Assembly: GCF_017307495.1 (NCBI RefSeq)
Contig: NZ_JAFKHE010000030.1
Span: forward strand, 24,973-88,972
DNA: 64,000 bases
Source of the DNA: Devosia sp.
GTDB lineage: Bacteria; Pseudomonadota; Alphaproteobacteria; Rhizobiales; Devosiaceae
Reading direction: 5' to 3'
Both the position numbers and the translations under genes were made by a program. Below are positions 50,602 to 59,646 of the stretch, in pieces; the first letter of the stretch is position 1; every line of letters begins with the position of its first letter. Below the pieces are notes generated by a model, which searched no databases, had not been told where the DNA came from, and was given only the letters and a program-made list of their open reading frames with translations.

Positions 50602-51276
50602 TCAGGTCAGCCTGGCCGGCTCCGACGGGCCGGCCAGACGGGCATAGCCATAGCTTTCCATGGCCTTGCCATTGATCTCCCAGAAGCGCTGGAGGTCTTC
50701 TCCCTCCAGTTCAGTCCGCTTGGAGTCACTGTGGCGAATCCACGTTCCGTCGGCCCGCGCCAGGTCCTCCCGGGATGGGACAAGGTAGGAGTTTGGCCTT
50801 AGGCCCAGGTATTCGGCCAGTCGGTCAATGATTCCGCGAGTGTCCTGAACCATATCCTCGTAGCGGAGGAATAGTGTGGAGGGACGTTCAAGTGGGTTCC
50901 AGCGCCTGAGGTGCCCCGTCCATGTCCCGAAAATGTTCCGCCCTTCGATAATAGCCCTGAGAGGCATCCGCTTCTTGTAGAACTCGTACAGGCTGGTCGA
51001 AGCAGCCCTGCCGTCGCGAATGATGTAGATGGTCGGCCGGTCATCCTGCGGGGGATGATGCGTCTTGAGGAGCCGGACAGGCTCGTTGCCGAAATCGATG
51101 CTGCCATCTGGTCGCTGTTCTATGTGGCCAACCATGTCGCCAACGCCCAGTTCACCCAGATCGCCAGCGTAGATGCTGGCCGAGCGCACCCCGAAGCAAT
51201 GGTAGATGATCGTTCGGAGGAACGTGTTGCCGCTACGCGGGTACGAAGCAAGCCAGACGACGGGGGCTGTGGTCAT
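50602..51276 (-). CDS. PAPS-dependent sulfotransferase
   Basis: 224 residues from ATG at 51276; earlier starts (GTG/ATG near 51339) would add 20 residues without homology. 5'-phosphosulfate loop SYPRSGNTFLR at the very start and the 3'-phosphate motif YIIRDGRAAST (about 85-95), then FLRYEDMVQDTRGI. Transfers sulfate from PAPS to a glycan, lipid or small molecule. It interrupts the usual aminotransferase-hom pair on the opposite strand, and uses noticeably more A/T-ending codons than its neighbours. Its upstream DNA is AT-rich with two perfect palindromes. Likely acquired. Confidence 0.85.
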   Translation of the reverse strand: MTTAPVVWLASYPRSGNTFLRTIIYHCFGVRSASIYAGDLGELGVGDMVGHIEQRPDGSIDFGNEPVRLLKTHHPPQDDRPTIYIIRDGRAASTSLYEFYKKRMPLRAIIEGRNIFGTWTGHLRRWNPLERPSTLFLRYEDMVQDTRGIIDRLAEYLGLRPNSYLVPSREDLARADGTWIRHSDSKRTELEGEDLQRFWEINGKAMESYGYARLAGPSEPARLT

Positions 51277-51490
51277 GATAGTTAGGTATCTAGCATATCG
51301 TGGCAGCAACGTTGCTACATTGTGACGGAAATGCGTCATCACATGACGGTTTTGTAATAATCGACGTTCTGCGCCAGAAAAGCCCGATCAGTCACCGGGT
51401 TTGCTGAGATCGGAGCCGGGGTTCCATTTCGATCGGGCAGGGGCGCCGGCCCATCGTCAAGTCGAGACGGGGCGAGCTTGCGGCGATCAA

Positions 51491-51523
51491 TCCTATTGAC
51501 GGATAGGGTCTCTCCTATTCATA
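51491..51523 (+). promoter_or_regulatory. hom promoter with three regularly spaced half-sites
   Basis: TTGACG (51496-51501) and TTCATA (51518-51523) with 16 bases between form a good sigma-70-type promoter. CCTAT (51492), ATAGG (51503) and CCTAT (51514) lie exactly 11 bp apart, alternating in orientation, and cover the -35, spacer and -10. A typical place for a repressor operator. Confidence 0.65.
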
Positions 51524-51553
51524 GCTCTCGCACACGTCCGAAAGCTTGTGCCC

Positions 51554-53062
51554 ATGTCCGATATCCAGTCGTTCCGCCAGTCCGTCGAAGCCTTCATTGC
51601 CGCCCGTGGCTGGACCCCGACGCGGTTCGGACGGACCATCGCGGGGGACCCGCTGTTCGTGTTCGACCTGCGCGAGGGACGCGAGCCGCGCTCCGACACG
51701 CGCACCCGCATCCTCAAGGCGATGCAGGAACAGGCGGACGCCGCTCTCGAGGCGCCGCTCCGGATTGGTGTTGCCGGTCTCGGCAACGTCGGTGCCACCC
51801 TGGTGCGCATCATCCAGAAGGATGGCGAGGAACTGACGCGAAAACTGGGGCGCAAGATCACCGTGACGGCGGTGTGCGCCCGTTCGCGCAGTCGGGATCG
51901 CGGGATCGATACGACCGACCTCGAATGGTTCGATGATCCCGTCGCGCTCGCCAAGTCCGACGGGATCGATCTCTTCGTCGAGCTGATCGGCGGCGAGGAC
52001 GGTCCTGCCCTCGCGGCGGTCCGCGCCGCTCTGGAGATCGGCCGTCCGGTCGTGACGGCCAACAAGGCCCTCCTGGCCCGGCATGGGGTGAACCTGGCGC
52101 GCATCGCGGAGGAATCGGGGGCCCAGCTCGGCTTCGAAGCAGCCGTCGCCGGCGGCATCCCGGTGATCAAGACGCTGCGCGAGGGCCTCGGCTCGGCCCG
52201 CATCGCCCGCGTCTATGGCATCATGAACGGCACCTGCAACTACATCCTCAGCCGTATGGGGAACGAGGGCATCAGCTTCGCCGAGTGCCTGGCAGACGCA
52301 CAGAAGCTTGGTTATGCCGAAGCCGACCCGACCTTCGACGTCGAAGGCTTCGACACGGCGCACAAGCTGGCGATTCTCGCTTCGCTTTGCTTCGGTTGCG
52401 AGATCGCGCCGGACGAGATTTTCGTTGAAGGCATCACGTCGATCAGCCAGGCGGACATCAAGGTGGCCGGCGACCTCGGCTACAAGATCAAGCTGCTCGG
52501 CATCGCGCAGCGTTCGGCCGACGGCATCGACCAGCGCGTCCATCCCACGCTGGTGCCCAGGACGTCGGCCATTGCCGGCGTGGACGGCGTGCTGAACGCC
52601 GTGGCGCTCGAGACCGATCACGTGCACGAACTGCTGCTCGCCGGGCCGGGCGCCGGCGGGCCGCCTACGGCCTCGTCGGTGCTGTCCGATATCCTCGACA
52701 TTGCCCGCGGCACCAAGGTGCCACCGCTGGGCGTGCCGATCGCCGAGCTCACACCGTACCGCCGTGCCCCGATCCGGGAGCACGAGGGAGGGTACTACAT
52801 CCGACTAAATGTCAGGGATGTGCCGGGCGCGTTTGCCGCTATTGCTTCCCGCATGGGTGGCGCCGGCATCTCGCTCGAAAGCGTCATCCAGCGTCCGGAC
52901 TTGCGGGTTAGCGAGCCGGGTGTGACGGGAACCGACACCCGTACGGTGGTGCTGCTCACGCACTCCACCATGGAGCAGACCGTCCGCGACGCCTTGCAGG
53001 CGATCAAGGGTGACGGCTTCATCGTCGGCGATCCGCAGATGATCCGGATCGAGCAGCTTTAG
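51554..53062 (+). CDS. hom: homoserine dehydrogenase fused to N-terminal HTH-like domain
   Basis: 502 residues from ATG at 51554 (GTG at 51548 also possible). Relatives are about 430-440 residues and begin near LRIGVAGLGNVG, which here is residue about 70. The extra N-terminus reads SVEAFIAARGWTPTRFGRTI, then AGDPLFVFDLREGREPRSDT and RILKAMQEQ. This resembles small alphaproteobacterial HTH-like proteins (FG...GDP.FV..LR.GR.PR..T). The enzyme part is complete: GLGNVGATLV Rossmann loop, GGIPVIKTLREGLG, KLGYAEADPTFDVEG and a C-terminal ACT domain (about 420-500). It reduces aspartate-semialdehyde to homoserine. A start at ATG 51722 would give the plain enzyme. The promoter region carries 11-bp-spaced half-sites. 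Confidence 0.92.
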   Translation: MSDIQSFRQSVEAFIAARGWTPTRFGRTIAGDPLFVFDLREGREPRSDTRTRILKAMQEQADAALEAPLRIGVAGLGNVGATLVRIIQKDGEELTRKLGRKITVTAVCARSRSRDRGIDTTDLEWFDDPVALAKSDGIDLFVELIGGEDGPALAAVRAALEIGRPVVTANKALLARHGVNLARIAEESGAQLGFEAAVAGGIPVIKTLREGLGSARIARVYGIMNGTCNYILSRMGNEGISFAECLADAQKLGYAEADPTFDVEGFDTAHKLAILASLCFGCEIAPDEIFVEGITSISQADIKVAGDLGYKIKLLGIAQRSADGIDQRVHPTLVPRTSAIAGVDGVLNAVALETDHVHELLLAGPGAGGPPTASSVLSDILDIARGTKVPPLGVPIAELTPYRRAPIREHEGGYYIRLNVRDVPGAFAAIASRMGGAGISLESVIQRPDLRVSEPGVTGTDTRTVVLLTHSTMEQTVRDALQAIKGDGFIVGDPQMIRIEQL

Positions 53063-53146
53063 GAGCGTTCCGCGCGGGCTCTCGCGGTTCGGGACGCGAC
53101 CGCAGAGGATACCTTTAGCGCCCCTGCGGCGGGGCAGGGAGTGCTT

Positions 53147-54127
53147 ATGAAGCTCAGCAAGTCCAATACCGACCGGCAAGCGGCGATCGATCGTTCCCTC
53201 ACGCTGGAGCTGGTGCGCGTTACCGAGGCGGCGGCGGTTGCCGCGGCCGGCTGGCGCGGCAAAGGCAACGAGAAGGCAGCCGACGCCGCCGCCGTCGAGG
53301 CGATGCGCGGCGAGATGGGCAATGTGCACATCGAAGGCCGCATCGTCATCGGCGAGGGCGAGCGCGACGAGGCGCCGATGCTCTACATCGGCGAGGAAGT
53401 CGGCGCCGGCGATGGCCCCCAGGTCGATATCGCAGTCGATCCGCTGGAGGGCACGACACTGTGCGCCAAGAACCAGCCCGATTCGATCTGCGTGCTCGCC
53501 ATGGCCGAGCGCGGCGGACTGCTGAATGCGCCAGACGTGTATATGCAGAAGATCGCCGTCGGGGCCGGCTATCCGGCCGGCATCGTCGACCTCGACCAGT
53601 CGACCAGGGAGAACGTGACGGCGCTGGCCAGGGCCAAGGGCGTGCCGGTCAGCGAGATCACGGCCTGTGTCCTGGACCGCCCGCGTCATGCCGGCCTGAT
53701 CGACGATCTCCGCTCGGCAGGGGTAGCGATCAAGCTGATCTCGGACGGCGACATCGCCGGCATCATCCACGCGGTCAACACCGAGGACACGGGCATCGAC
53801 ATCTACCTGGGGTCGGGCGGAGCGCCTGAAGGCGTGCTGGCGGCTGCGGCGCTGCGCTGCATCGGCGGCCAGATGCAGGGCCGGCTGATCCTCGATAGCG
53901 AGGACAAGCGGGCACGGGCGCTGAAAATGGGCGTCGTCGAGCCGAACAAGAAGTACCGGACCGAGGAACTCGCGTCGGGCGATGTGCTGTTCGCGGCGAC
54001 CGGGGTGACCGACGGCAGCCTGCTGAGCGGAGTGCGCTACCGTCAGGGCTCGGTGCGGACCAGTACCGTCGTGATGCGCTCGTGGAGCCAGACGGTGCGC
54101 TGGATATCGGCGGAGCATCGCCGGTAG
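53147..54127 (+). CDS. glpX: fructose-1,6-bisphosphatase class II
   Basis: 326 residues from ATG at 53147 (GGGAG 5-6 bases upstream). Metal-dependent FBPase for gluconeogenesis: EGRIVIGEGERDEAPMLYIG, VDPLEGTTLCAKNQP, GSGGAPEGVLAAAAL. hom-glpX-recJ is conserved in Rhizobiales. A terminator lies beyond the stop. Confidence 0.96.
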   Translation: MKLSKSNTDRQAAIDRSLTLELVRVTEAAAVAAAGWRGKGNEKAADAAAVEAMRGEMGNVHIEGRIVIGEGERDEAPMLYIGEEVGAGDGPQVDIAVDPLEGTTLCAKNQPDSICVLAMAERGGLLNAPDVYMQKIAVGAGYPAGIVDLDQSTRENVTALARAKGVPVSEITACVLDRPRHAGLIDDLRSAGVAIKLISDGDIAGIIHAVNTEDTGIDIYLGSGGAPEGVLAAAALRCIGGQMQGRLILDSEDKRARALKMGVVEPNKKYRTEELASGDVLFAATGVTDGSLLSGVRYRQGSVRTSTVVMRSWSQTVRWISAEHRR

Positions 54128-54178
54128 GACTTTCGCTGGGATGACAGCCGGTGGAGGCCGGAACATCGAGACGAACGT

Positions 54179-54211
54179 AAAGGGCCGCCCTTGGGGCGGC
54201 CCTTCGTGTTT
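54179..54211. terminator. bidirectional terminator between glpX and the Tim44-like gene
   Basis: 10-bp stem AAGGGCCGCC / GGCGGCCCTT with a 5-base loop, T-rich in the glpX direction. Serves two convergent genes. Confidence 0.75.
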
Positions 54212-54227
54212 CCGATAGCGCTCGCGC

Positions 54228-55157
54228 CTACGCTTCCTGGATGGCGCTGACCAGCCACGGTCCGCCGTTCTGGCGCTGAAAAGTCCAGATTTCGATGGTC
54301 TCGGTGACGTGGTCGTCGCCGCTGACGATCTCACCGGTGCTCCGGTTGCGGGTGACGTCGCGCGACTCGTAGCGCATGGCGACGCTGGCATACTCGGTGC
54401 CGCCCTCGCGCCACGCCTCGGCCACGTCGCCGGCCAGCAGGCGGACGTCGAAGACCTCGTTGCGCAGGCCTCGCGAGGCATTGGCGCCGAGTTCCTCGGC
54501 GAGGTAGCCCATGACTTCGGGCGTGGTGATCCGGCGCAGCGCGGCATAGTCCTCGCGCGAATACGCGTCCTGCAGTTCAGCGAGATTGCGCTCGAAGGTC
54601 GCGAGGTCGGCGTCGCGCACGCCGATCTCGTCGCGGCGTCCGGCGCGCTGCGAGGCATTGGAGCGCGGACCCGGGCTGTCTGACGGCCGGCCGGCGTAAT
54701 TCTGGCCCGCGTTCGGCGGCTGGTACTGGAATGGTGCGCCGCCCGCCATGGCCGGCTGCCGCCGCCGCAGGAAGAAGCCGACGATCAAGCCGATGATCAC
54801 GACCTGGAAGAGCAGGGCGAGCATGCCGCCGAAACCGCCGAAGCCGAAGCCGAACAGGCCGCTGAACAGCAGGCCGCCGAGCAGCGCGCCGCCGAAGCCG
54901 CCAAAGATCGAGGGACGGGCGGCCGCGGTGGCGGCGCCGGCGGTGCTCTTCTGGGTCCCGTTCGTCATCGTGTTTTGCACCGGCGCCGTGGTCTTGGGCG
55001 CGACCTGCGTCGAGGGAATGCTGCGCTCGGTGCGAAGGCCGCGGCCGCCGAAGCTGCCGCCGCGCCGCGCCTCGGCCGTGTCGACCGCGACGAGCGAGAA
55101 GGCCATGATGAGGGTGGCGAGAAGGGCTGAGAGCTGGAAGCCCCGGTTGACGAACAT
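54228..55157 (-). CDS. Tim44-like domain membrane protein
   Basis: 309 residues from ATG at 55157 (AAGGGGACC upstream). Signal/anchor helix at about 8-28, then an RGG-rich stretch, a glycine/phenylalanine-rich membrane segment (about 85-135, FGGFGGALLGGLLFSGLFGF), and a C-terminal Tim44-like domain (about 180-305, FERNLAELQDAYSREDYAAL). Mitochondrial Tim44 descends from such proteins; in bacteria the role is unclear. Inner membrane with C-terminal domain probably periplasmic or cytoplasmic by orientation. Confidence 0.88.
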   Translation of the reverse strand: MFVNRGFQLSALLATLIMAFSLVAVDTAEARRGGSFGGRGLRTERSIPSTQVAPKTTAPVQNTMTNGTQKSTAGAATAAARPSIFGGFGGALLGGLLFSGLFGFGFGGFGGMLALLFQVVIIGLIVGFFLRRRQPAMAGGAPFQYQPPNAGQNYAGRPSDSPGPRSNASQRAGRRDEIGVRDADLATFERNLAELQDAYSREDYAALRRITTPEVMGYLAEELGANASRGLRNEVFDVRLLAGDVAEAWREGGTEYASVAMRYESRDVTRNRSTGEIVSGDDHVTETIEIWTFQRQNGGPWLVSAIQEA

Positions 55158-55311
55158 GGCGGTCCCCTTGGTCAAAGATGGTTGCGATATGGGAACCCGC
55201 GCATCGCAGTTTTAGACCTGCTGCGGTCCGCATGTCCGATTTTGCCGCGAGCCGAGGAAAACCGGGTGTCTCCCCTCGACGCAAGTGCCCAATCCGCTTA
55301 CTTCCACACCG

Positions 55312-57108
55312 ATGGACGAGCCGCGCGCCAATTTCCTCGATGTCAGCCGCTCCGTGCTTGGCCGCCCTTGGGTCGACCGGCTCGACGCGGCCGGGTTGCG
55401 CATGGCCACGGCGATCGGCCAGCGCACCGAGCTGTCCGATATTCTCGCGCGCATCGTTGCCGGTCGTGGCGTCGACTTGGACTCGGCGGAGCGCTACCTG
55501 CAGCCGACCGTGCGCGAGCTGATGCCGGATCCTTCCACCCTGGCCGGCATGGATGCGCTGGCCGAGCGGCTGGCAAAGGCGATCACCGACCATGAGCCGG
55601 TAGCGCTGTTCGGCGACTACGATGTCGACGGCGCCTGCTCCTGCGCGCTGATGGCGCGGTTTCTCGGGCATTTCGGTATCACGCCGCAGATCCATATCCC
55701 CGACCGCGTATTCGAGGGCTACGGACCGAATACAGCGGCCATCGACAAGCTGGTCGACGGCGGGGCGACGCTGCTCATCACGCTCGACTGCGGCACGACC
55801 AGCGATGGCCCCATCGCCCACGCCCGCGAGCGCGGGCTGGACGTGCTGGTCATCGACCACCACCTCTCCGACGCCGAACTGCCGCCCGCGACGGCGCTGG
55901 TGAACCCCAACCGACCGGACGACATCTCCGGGCTCGGCTATCTCTGCGCTGCCGGAGTGACCTTCATGGTGCTGGTCGCGACCAACCGGCTGCTGCGCCA
56001 GCTCGGGCGTTCGAGCCTGCCCGACCTGATGGGCATGATCGACCTCGTGGCCCTGGCGACGGTGTGCGACGTGGTACCTCTCACGGGCCTGAACCGGGCG
56101 TTCGTGGCTCGCGGGCTCGAGGTGGCGCGCACCGGCTCGAACCGCGGCATCGGCGCCCTGGCGCTGGCCGCGCGGCTATCGGGCCCGCTCAACCCGTACC
56201 ATCTGGGTTACCTGATCGGGCCGCGGATCAATGCCGGTGGCCGCATCGGCGATGCCGCGCTGGGCACCCGCCTGCTGACGCTCGACGACGAGCAACAGGC
56301 GCTGATCATCGCGGCCCAGCTCAACGAACTCAATTCCGAGCGCCAGCGCATCGAGGTCGAGGCGGTGGAGGAGGCGGTGCGCGCCGCCGAAGCCGAGATC
56401 GGCGCAGGCGAGGGACCTCCGGTGCTCGTGCTCGCCTCGGCCAACTGGCACCCCGGCGTGGTGGGGCTGATCGCCGCGCGAGTGCGTGAGCGCTTCGAGC
56501 GTCCGGTCTTCGCCATCGCGCTCGCGCCCGATGGCGGCGGCACTGGCTCCGGCCGGTCGATGCCCGGCGTCGACCTCGGCACCGTGGTGATCGAGGCGGT
56601 GGAGTCCGGGCTGATTGCCAAGGGCGGCGGTCACGCCATGGCGGCGGGGGTGACGCTCAGGCCCGGCCAGCTCGGACCGTTCCGAGCCCACGTCAACGAC
56701 AGGCTCGCCGGTGCGGTGGGAGCGGCACGGGCGGCATCGGCCCTGGCGATCGACGCGGCAATGACAGCGCGGGCCGCGACGCCAGAGTTCGTGCGCGAGA
56801 TCGAGCGGGCAGGGCCGTTCGGCTCCGGTAGCCCCCAGCCGGTGTTCGTGTTTCCCGCCCACAAGGCGCGCTTCGCCGAAGTCGTCGGCGGAGCGGGGCA
56901 CGTCAAGTTCACGCTGACGTCAGGGGATGGGGCGCGCCTCAAGGCCATCGCCTTCCGCGCCGCGACGACTGCGCTGGGCGAGGCGCTGCTGTCGGCTGGA
57001 AACGACACCGCGCTTCACCTTGCCGGCACGCTCAGCATTGACCACTGGCAGGGTCGGGAAGAAGTGCAATTGCGCCTGGCGGATGCCGCCTACCCCCAGG
57101 GGCTGTAG
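55312..57108 (+). CDS. recJ: single-stranded-DNA exonuclease RecJ
   Basis: 598 residues from ATG at 55312; a GTG at 55285 is possible, neither has a strong ribosome-binding site. 5'-3' ssDNA exonuclease in repair and mismatch excision. DHH motifs: LFGDYDVDGACSCALMARFL, LDCGTT, VIDHHLSD, and the DHHA1 motif GGGHAMAAGVTL. The C-terminal OB fold is present. Normal order after hom-glpX. Confidence 0.96.
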   Translation: MDEPRANFLDVSRSVLGRPWVDRLDAAGLRMATAIGQRTELSDILARIVAGRGVDLDSAERYLQPTVRELMPDPSTLAGMDALAERLAKAITDHEPVALFGDYDVDGACSCALMARFLGHFGITPQIHIPDRVFEGYGPNTAAIDKLVDGGATLLITLDCGTTSDGPIAHARERGLDVLVIDHHLSDAELPPATALVNPNRPDDISGLGYLCAAGVTFMVLVATNRLLRQLGRSSLPDLMGMIDLVALATVCDVVPLTGLNRAFVARGLEVARTGSNRGIGALALAARLSGPLNPYHLGYLIGPRINAGGRIGDAALGTRLLTLDDEQQALIIAAQLNELNSERQRIEVEAVEEAVRAAEAEIGAGEGPPVLVLASANWHPGVVGLIAARVRERFERPVFAIALAPDGGGTGSGRSMPGVDLGTVVIEAVESGLIAKGGGHAMAAGVTLRPGQLGPFRAHVNDRLAGAVGAARAASALAIDAAMTARAATPEFVREIERAGPFGSGSPQPVFVFPAHKARFAEVVGGAGHVKFTLTSGDGARLKAIAFRAATTALGEALLSAGNDTALHLAGTLSIDHWQGREEVQLRLADAAYPQGL

Positions 57109-57256
57109 GGGGCGGGCCGGTTGAAAGTGATGCTTGCATATCCACTTATGGTGACTAAAGTGCTGCATTCTTCAGGGCGCGGCCGCGGCGGTGGGGCAGG
57201 CGGTGCGTTTATCGTGGCCCGTCTTCGGTGGCGGGAAGTGTCTGGATCGTTGCGTC

Positions 57257-58495
57257 ATGGATAAGCTTGCGGTTGAAACGAGGGCCAGTTCGCCCACGCC
57301 GTGGACCCATCTGCTTTCGGCCGTTGCGGCGTGGTTCGGCAGGCGGCTCATCGGTCGCCCCAGGCACGGAGCCGTGACCATCACCTTCCCCAACGGAAAG
57401 AAGCGCACCTTCGGCGATCCGGCCAGCGGCGGGGAGCATCCGCACATCGTGCTGCACAATTTCGACGTGCTGCAGAAAACGCTGAAGCGCGGCACCGTCG
57501 GCTTTGCCCAGGCCTATATCGACGGCGACGTCGACATGGACGATTTGACCTCGCTGTTCCGCTACTTCCTGCAGAACCGGGACGTGCTCGATAACAGCGA
57601 GAGGTCCTGGTACGGCCGTGCCGCGCATGACCTCGCCTACCACCTCAGCCGGAGCAACTCCAAGGAAGGCGCCAAGAAGAACATCTCAGAGCACTACGAC
57701 CTCGGCAACGACTTCTACGAGCAGTGGCTCGATCCTTCGATGACCTATTCGTCGGCATATTACACGTCGGACGACATGACGCTGACCGATGCCCAGTATG
57801 CAAAGTACCGCAAGGTGGTCGAGATGGCCGGCGTGCAGCGCGGCGACACCGTGCTCGAGATCGGTTGCGGGTGGGGCGGTTTTGCCGAGACGGCTGCCAA
57901 GGAGTTCGGCGCGCAGGTGTACGGCATCACGCTCTCGTCCGAGCAGCTGAAATATGCCAACGACCGGATGCGCCGCCAGGGTCTCGACACGCTCGCGACC
58001 CTGCATTTCGAGGACTATCGCGACACCAGGGGCCAGTTCGACCATGTCGCTTCGATCGAGATGATCGAGGCGGTGGGCGAGGAGCACTGGCCGAGCTACT
58101 TCAAGACCGTGCACGACCGGCTGAAGCCGGGCGGGACCGCTGCCATCCAAGCCATTACCATCGGCGAGAAGGATTTCCTCGACTACCGGGCACGGCCTGA
58201 TTTCATCCAGCGCTTCATCTTTCCCGGCGGCATGTTGCTGACCAAGACGGCGATGCAGGAGCAGGGCGACAAGGTCGGGCTCGTCCTCGAGAATGTCGAG
58301 ACCTTCCGCCTGAGCTATGCCCGAACGCTGCGCCTGTGGCGGGAGCGCTTCCTCGAGCGCTGGAGCGAAATCAAGAAGCTCGGCTACACCGAGGAATTCC
58401 GCCGCAAGTGGGTCTACTACCTCAGCTACTGCGAGGCAGGGTTCGCCGAGGGCTCCATCGACGTCGGCATCTACCAGTACCGCCGCCCGGTTTGA
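57257..58495 (+). CDS. cfa: cyclopropane-fatty-acyl-phospholipid synthase
   Basis: 412 residues from ATG at 57257; the frame continues upstream without homology. Adds a methylene from SAM across double bonds of membrane phospholipids. HYDLGNDFYEQWLDPSMTYSSAYY and the SAM loop LEIGCGWGGFAE are diagnostic; C-terminal YARTLRLWRERF matches too. The N-terminal 100 residues are the less conserved CFAS lipid-binding part. Downstream is a 284-base gap, in which I see only a weak AT-rich stretch (58630-58680). Confidence 0.95.
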   Translation: MDKLAVETRASSPTPWTHLLSAVAAWFGRRLIGRPRHGAVTITFPNGKKRTFGDPASGGEHPHIVLHNFDVLQKTLKRGTVGFAQAYIDGDVDMDDLTSLFRYFLQNRDVLDNSERSWYGRAAHDLAYHLSRSNSKEGAKKNISEHYDLGNDFYEQWLDPSMTYSSAYYTSDDMTLTDAQYAKYRKVVEMAGVQRGDTVLEIGCGWGGFAETAAKEFGAQVYGITLSSEQLKYANDRMRRQGLDTLATLHFEDYRDTRGQFDHVASIEMIEAVGEEHWPSYFKTVHDRLKPGGTAAIQAITIGEKDFLDYRARPDFIQRFIFPGGMLLTKTAMQEQGDKVGLVLENVETFRLSYARTLRLWRERFLERWSEIKKLGYTEEFRRKWVYYLSYCEAGFAEGSIDVGIYQYRRPV

Positions 58496-58779
58496 CACCA
58501 TCGTAGGCGGCTCGTGCTCGCGCCGTGGCAGGCGGTGATTCACCGACCTTGGCGCGGTGTCCGCCGAGCCGGCAACTGCAAAAGTGCCGTCGTGACTAGC
58601 GCGTCGACACGCGATGCAGCCGGCAGATCAGCGCAAATGCCTGCAAATATTTACTAAAACTCCACTGCCGATCATTGCTTACCGGGACTATCCCAGTTGT
58701 GCGAAAACACCTTGCGCGGGCTCCGCAGAACGAGGGAATCTGCGATAACGTATGCGTGATCGGACTGGGGCAGTCGCGA

Positions 58780-59037
58780 ATGGCCAAAGCACTCTATCTC
58801 GTGATCCGAAGTCGCGACGCCTGGTGGGTGGATTTCGAGGGCAAGGCGCACGGACCCTACGATGCGCGGGAGAATGCCGCGCTGGAGGCGCGCTCGCTGG
58901 CGCGCTTCCAGGCCCATTCGGGCCGCGATGCCGAGGTTCTCGTGCCCGATGAGCATGGCAAGTACTGGGTCGTGTGGTCCAGCCTGCATGACAGCGGTGA
59001 AGGCCGCTCGTTCGCGCCGCATCGCATAGCCGGCTAG
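58780..59037 (+). CDS. small DUF2188-like protein
   Basis: 85 residues from ATG at 58780. Sequence ALYLVIRSRDAWWVDFEGKA HGPY (split) ... EHGKYWVVWSS looks like the DUF2188-type small beta-alpha fold (a Trp-rich strand, a helix with ARENAALEARSLARF, and a final strand). No membrane segment. Function unknown; family link is by impression. Confidence 0.7.
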   Translation: MAKALYLVIRSRDAWWVDFEGKAHGPYDARENAALEARSLARFQAHSGRDAEVLVPDEHGKYWVVWSSLHDSGEGRSFAPHRIAG

Positions 59038-59091
59038 CGGATCGGCCAAGCAGTGGGCGGAGCGCAGTCGACGGCGCCCGCCGGCAGGTCC

Positions 59092-59550
59092 TCAGCCCTG
59101 CTCGTCGAGCCACTTGCCCAGCAGGTCGATGATGTAGTTCGTGCCGTCCTCGCGCTGCTTGCAGGTGTCCAGCCCATCGAGGAACGCGCCGTCTTCCTTC
59201 ACCACCATCCGCGTGCCGCTGCCGTCCGGAAACAGTTCGACGGTGGCGAGCGACACCGAAATGCGCCTGCCGTTCATGGCCATCTCGTAGGTGTAGATGA
59301 TGCGATTGTCGGGCACGATGTCGCGATAGAGCACGTCGAAGGTGTACGTGCTGCCCTGGTGCTCGCTCTCGTTGTATTCGCGGCCGCCGACGCGGAAATC
59401 CATCACGTCGGTCGGCTTGTCCGGGCTGGGCGAGCCGAACCACTGGCGCTTGAACTCGGGATTGGCCCAGGCCTGGAAGACCTTGGCCGGTGCGTGCCGG
59501 TAAGTGCGCTCGACGGTGAAGCTGCCGTGGGCGATGGAACGGTCGGTCAT
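59092..59550 (-). CDS. SRPBCC/AHSA1-domain protein
   Basis: 152 residues from ATG at 59550 with GAAGAGAAG upstream. Begins MTDRSIAHGSFTVERTYRHA PAKVFQAW (split), then NPEFKRQWFGSPSP, typical of the ligand-binding SRPBCC (Aha1/START-like) family. Often paired with an ArsR regulator of this type; here the regulator lies 96 bases upstream on the same strand. Ligand unknown. Confidence 0.88.
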   Translation of the reverse strand: MTDRSIAHGSFTVERTYRHAPAKVFQAWANPEFKRQWFGSPSPDKPTDVMDFRVGGREYNESEHQGSTYTFDVLYRDIVPDNRIIYTYEMAMNGRRISVSLATVELFPDGSGTRMVVKEDGAFLDGLDTCKQREDGTNYIIDLLGKWLDEQG

Positions 59551-59646
59551 CTTCTCTTCCTCTCCGATGTCGGTTGGGTGCGGCGGGCAACGAGTGCCCA
59601 CGCCGGCGGCGCCGCCGGACGCTGATGTTGAACCAGGACGGGGCAG

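Noticed and set aside
51722..53062. Short homoserine dehydrogenase starting at ATG 51722
   Set aside because: It has an AAGG just upstream, so it could be a second start, but it would cut through the last helix of the added domain. The full-length reading is open and preferred; the short form stays possible.
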